Assembly: GCF_030161895.1 (NCBI RefSeq)
Contig: NZ_BSVB01000001.1
Coordinates: 1,674,001 to 1,738,000, forward strand
Length of the DNA stretch: 64,000 nucleotides
Reading direction: 5' to 3'
Origin: Pseudolysinimonas kribbensis
GTDB taxonomy: Bacteria > Actinomycetota > Actinomycetes > Actinomycetales > Microbacteriaceae
The translations under genes and the position numbers were made by a program. Shown here piece after piece: positions 61,529 through 64,000 of the stretch; within the stretch, counting starts at the first letter, position 1; each line of letters starts with the position of its first letter. A model generated the notes under the pieces. It did not search any database, was not told the origin of the DNA, and saw only the letters and a program-made list of their open reading frames with translations.

Positions 61529-62557
61529 GTGGACCTCAACGGCATCATCAACGGGATCGGCACGGTCCTCACGCCCATCAAGTGGGTGATCGAGGCGATC
61601 CTCGTGGGGTTCCACTGGGTCTTCGAGAACGTGTTCGGGATGGACGGCGATGCCGGCCTGACCTGGGTGCTCTCCATCGTGGGTCTGACCGTGATCGTCC
61701 GGGCTGCGCTCATCCCGGTCTTCGTCCGTCAGATCAAGAGCCAGCGCAAGATGATGGAGATCGCGCCGCAGCTCAAGAAGATCCAGGACAAGTACAAGGG
61801 CAAGCGCGACCAGTTCTCCCGCGAGGCGATGCAGCGCGAGACCATGGAGATGTACAAGAAGGCGGGTACCAACCCGCTGAGCTCCTGCCTCCCGCTGCTG
61901 ATCCAGATGCCGGTCTTCTTCAGCCTGCTGCCGACGCTCAACGAGGCGAAGCCTGATGCCCAGGGGCACTTCCACGCCGGCGTCGGCCTGTTCTCCAAGG
62001 ACCTGGTCGAAAGCCTCTACCGCGCCAACCTGTTCGGCGTCGCGCCGCTGAAGGACAGCATCCAGACGGCGTGGGGCACCGAATGGGTCGTGGTCATCAT
62101 CGCCGCGGTGATCGTCGTGCTCATGACGGGCTCGCAGTTCTTCACGCAGCTCCAGCTGGTGTCCAAGAACATGTCGCCGGAGACCAAGGCGAGCCCGATG
62201 TACCGCCAGCAGCGGATGCTGCTCTACGTCCTGCCGCTCATCTTCATCTTCTCCGGCTTCGCCTTCCCGATCGGCGCGATGTTCTACTGGCTGACCTCGA
62301 ACGTGTGGACGCTCGTGCAGCAGTACCTCGTCATCCGGAACCTGCCGACCCCCGGCAGTGAGGCCGCCCTCGCTCGGGAGGCGCGACTCGCCCGGAAGGC
62401 GCACGCTCGTGCGCTTGCCCGCGGGGAGGACCCGGACGGACCGGGCGGCATCGCCCTCGAGGCCGCTGCGGACGGCCCGAGCGCCGCGCCGAAACGGGAG
62501 ACCACTCAGCGGCAGCAGCCGACGAGCAAGAACCGCAAGAAGAAGGGCGGCCGCTGA
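61529..62557 (+). CDS. yidC: Membrane insertase YidC/OxaA
   Basis: The 342-residue protein has five membrane helices and the short actinobacterial form without the large periplasmic domain. The conserved Arg lies in IPVFVRQIKSQRKM, followed by the cytoplasmic coiled loop and NPLSSCLPLLIQMPVFF. A basic C-terminal tail (KNRKKKGGR) binds ribosomes. The start is GTG. Confidence 0.96.
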   Translation: MDLNGIINGIGTVLTPIKWVIEAILVGFHWVFENVFGMDGDAGLTWVLSIVGLTVIVRAALIPVFVRQIKSQRKMMEIAPQLKKIQDKYKGKRDQFSREAMQRETMEMYKKAGTNPLSSCLPLLIQMPVFFSLLPTLNEAKPDAQGHFHAGVGLFSKDLVESLYRANLFGVAPLKDSIQTAWGTEWVVVIIAAVIVVLMTGSQFFTQLQLVSKNMSPETKASPMYRQQRMLLYVLPLIFIFSGFAFPIGAMFYWLTSNVWTLVQQYLVIRNLPTPGSEAALAREARLARKAHARALARGEDPDGPGGIALEAAADGPSAAPKRETTQRQQPTSKNRKKKGGR

Positions 62558-62559
62558 CG

Positions 62560-63155
62560 ATGTCGGATGCGACCCAGCAGGAGCAGTCGGCGATGCAGCC
62601 GACTGACGACCAGGCGATGAACACCGCCGAGCAGGCCGAGCTCGCCGAGACGTGGGCGGAGGAGCCGGCCGGACCGAGCACGTCGGCGGAGCCCTCCGAG
62701 CAGGAGCTCATCGACGAGGGCGACATCGCCGCGGACTACATCGAGGAGCTGCTCGACATCGCCGACCTCGACGGCGACATCGACATCGACGCTCGCTCCG
62801 GTCGCGCCTACGTCTCGGTGACCGCCTCCGACAGCTCCGACTTGAGCGTGCTGTCGAAGCCGGACACCGTGGCGGCGGTCCAGGAACTCACCCGGCTCGC
62901 CGTGCAGAACCGCACGGGCCGGTTCTCGCGTCTGATCCTCGACATCGGCGGCTCCCGCGATACGCGCGCGGGTGAGCTCGCCGCCCTCGTGGACCGCGCG
63001 GTCGCGCGCCTCGAGGAGGGTGCGGCATCCGCCTCGCTCCCCCGATGTCGAGCTATGAGCGCAAGATCGTGCATGATCTGGTTGCGGAGCGGGGCCTCGT
63101 GTCGGAGTCGGAGGGCGAGGGTCGCGACCGGCATACGGTCATCACCCGCGCCTGA
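62560..63155 (+). CDS. jag: Jag/KhpB RNA-binding protein
   Basis: An acidic N-terminal region (residues 1-60) is followed by a KH-like domain (about 65-140) and an R3H domain with MSSYERKIVHDLVAERG. One base is missing in the CCCCC run at 63039-63043; restoring it gives about 199 residues ending TVITRA. KhpB proteins are RNA chaperones linked to cell-wall growth; this gene always follows yidC. Confidence 0.93.
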
Positions 63156-63161
63156 CGCGGC

Positions 63162-63830
63162 ATGTCGGCCCACCTGCCCGACCGGGGCGTTTCACGTGAA
63201 ACATCGGCGCCGGAATCCGAGCCGGAGCCCGCTGTCGCGGCGCAGTTGTTCGGGGCCGGGATCGAGCGGGCGCGGAGCTATGCGGGACAGCTGACTCGTC
63301 GTGGCGAGGAGCTGGGACTCATCGGGCCGCAGGAGCTGTCCCGGCTCTGGAGCCGGCATCTTCTCAACTGCGTCCTGCTCGCCCCGCTCCTTCGTCCCGG
63401 GCGGGTGGGAGATGTGGGCAGCGGCGCCGGCCTGCCGGGCATCGTGCTCGCGATCGCCCGGCCGGACGTGCACATCGTGCTCATCGAACCGATGGAGCGG
63501 CGCACCGAATGGCTGCGCGACGAGGCCGAGCGGCTCGGGCTCGCCAATGTCGAGGTGCTGAGGGCGCGCGCCGAGGACATCAGCGACCTCGCGCTGGACC
63601 AGGTCACCGCGCGGGCGGTGGCGGCTCTGCGGACCCTCATCCCGCTGACCGCGCCCCTGGTCCGGGCGGAGGGCGAGCTGCTCCTCATGAAGGGCGCCCG
63701 TGTGGCGGAAGAGCTGACCGCGGCACGGAAGGCGATCGCGGCGGCTCGGCTGCGTGACGTCGAGGTGCTCGAGCTCGGCGCCGGGCTCGGGACCGAGACG
63801 ACCCGCGTCTTCCGAGCGAGCGTGGGATGA
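63162..63830 (+). CDS. rsmG: 16S rRNA (guanine-N7)-methyltransferase RsmG
   Basis: The 222-residue protein has the AdoMet site VGDVGSGAGLPGIVLAI and the acidic residue in HIVLIEPMERRTEWLR. It methylates G527 of 16S rRNA. Codons 10-14 (VSRET) are written by a parS centromere site at 63189-63202. The ATG is 6 bp after jag. Confidence 0.96.
   Translation: MSAHLPDRGVSRETSAPESEPEPAVAAQLFGAGIERARSYAGQLTRRGEELGLIGPQELSRLWSRHLLNCVLLAPLLRPGRVGDVGSGAGLPGIVLAIARPDVHIVLIEPMERRTEWLRDEAERLGLANVEVLRARAEDISDLALDQVTARAVAALRTLIPLTAPLVRAEGELLLMKGARVAEELTAARKAIAAARLRDVEVLELGAGLGTETTRVFRASVG
63189..63202. other. parS site inside rsmG
   Basis: The perfect 14-bp palindrome GTTTCACGTGAAAC matches the ParB-binding parS consensus. 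It lies within the first codons of rsmG, close to oriC and to parA. Confidence 0.93.
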
Positions 63831-63936
63831 CTCCTTTCCCACAGGACCGGGCCTCCACCGGACGACGACGGCCGCGGCTGCCGGTCGAAGCACGCGGGTA
63901 CAGTTGTCTGGTTCCGCGGGCGACCCGGACCGCGGT

Positions 63937-63950
63937 GTTTCACGTGAAAC
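63937..63950. other. parS site upstream of parA
   Basis: A second perfect GTTTCACGTGAAAC, here within TGTTTCACGTGAAACC, lies 29 bp before the parA start. The pair marks the partition locus. Confidence 0.93.
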
Positions 63951-63978
63951 CTCGACGAATGACGACGGACGGAGCCCG

Positions 63979-64000
63979 GTGAGCGGCGAACGACTCGATG
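63979..64000 (+). CDS. parA: ParA chromosome-partitioning ATPase (5' end only)
   Basis: Only seven codons are inside the window (VSGERLD). The GTG follows a GGACGGAG ribosome-binding site, and the place after rsmG with parS sites around it is that of parA/soj. The identity rests on context. Confidence 0.6.

Overview
The window is a high-GC chromosomal segment around the replication origin of an actinobacterium, most likely a member of the Microbacteriaceae. The pointers are the gene order (gyrA/gyrB/recF/gnd/dnaN/dnaA/rpmH/rnpA/yidD/yidC/jag/rsmG/parA next to crgA, ppiA, tRNA-Ala, tRNA-Ile and the fhaA-fhaB-pstP-rodA-pbpA-pknA-pknB block), an actinobacterial NucS endonuclease, a class E sortase with an LAXTG-type substrate, many GTG starts and several apparently leaderless promoters. 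The family assignment is inference from content and not a database result.

Layout. 1-6.4 kb: two large secreted wall-associated proteins built from the same two-cysteine repeat module, then a class A beta-lactamase-like hydrolase. 6.4-16.5 kb: M13 metallopeptidase, an 18-bp tandem repeat, a sugar-nucleotide epimerase-like protein, an ABC exporter operon with its own GbsR/MarR-type regulator and operator, a LacI regulator, an MFS transporter, NucS and a HAD phosphatase. 16.5-19.3 kb: a three-gene operon (type III polyketide synthase, isoprenylcysteine-type methyltransferase, FAD oxidoreductase) with the gene order of the Streptomyces griseus srsABC phenolic-lipid operon. 19.3-32.9 kb: aldo/keto reductase, transporters, a PspC-domain membrane protein divergent from a PspC-type histidine kinase and response regulator, a molybdopterin sulfite-oxidase-like protein beside a flavin monooxygenase and FMN reductase, an OhrR-like regulator, a glutaredoxin-like protein, a methyltransferase and an acetyltransferase.

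32.9-64 kb is core genome. The FHA/PP2C/RodA/PBP/Ser-Thr kinase operon controls wall growth and division. The sortase, CrgA, a tandem rhomboid pair (one apparently active, one lacking the catalytic serine), a cyclophilin and small membrane proteins follow. The origin itself lies between dnaN and dnaA (58639-59037) and carries DnaA boxes. Two parS centromere sites lie inside and just after rsmG, immediately before parA.

Quality note that governs every entry: at 28 places the reading frame of a gene is broken by what looks like the loss of exactly one base, nearly always in a short C or G run. Essential genes (dnaA, dnaN, gyrA, gyrB, rodA-operon kinases) are hit as often as accessory ones, so these are read as base-calling or consensus errors and not as pseudogenes. 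Coordinates below span the whole repaired gene.
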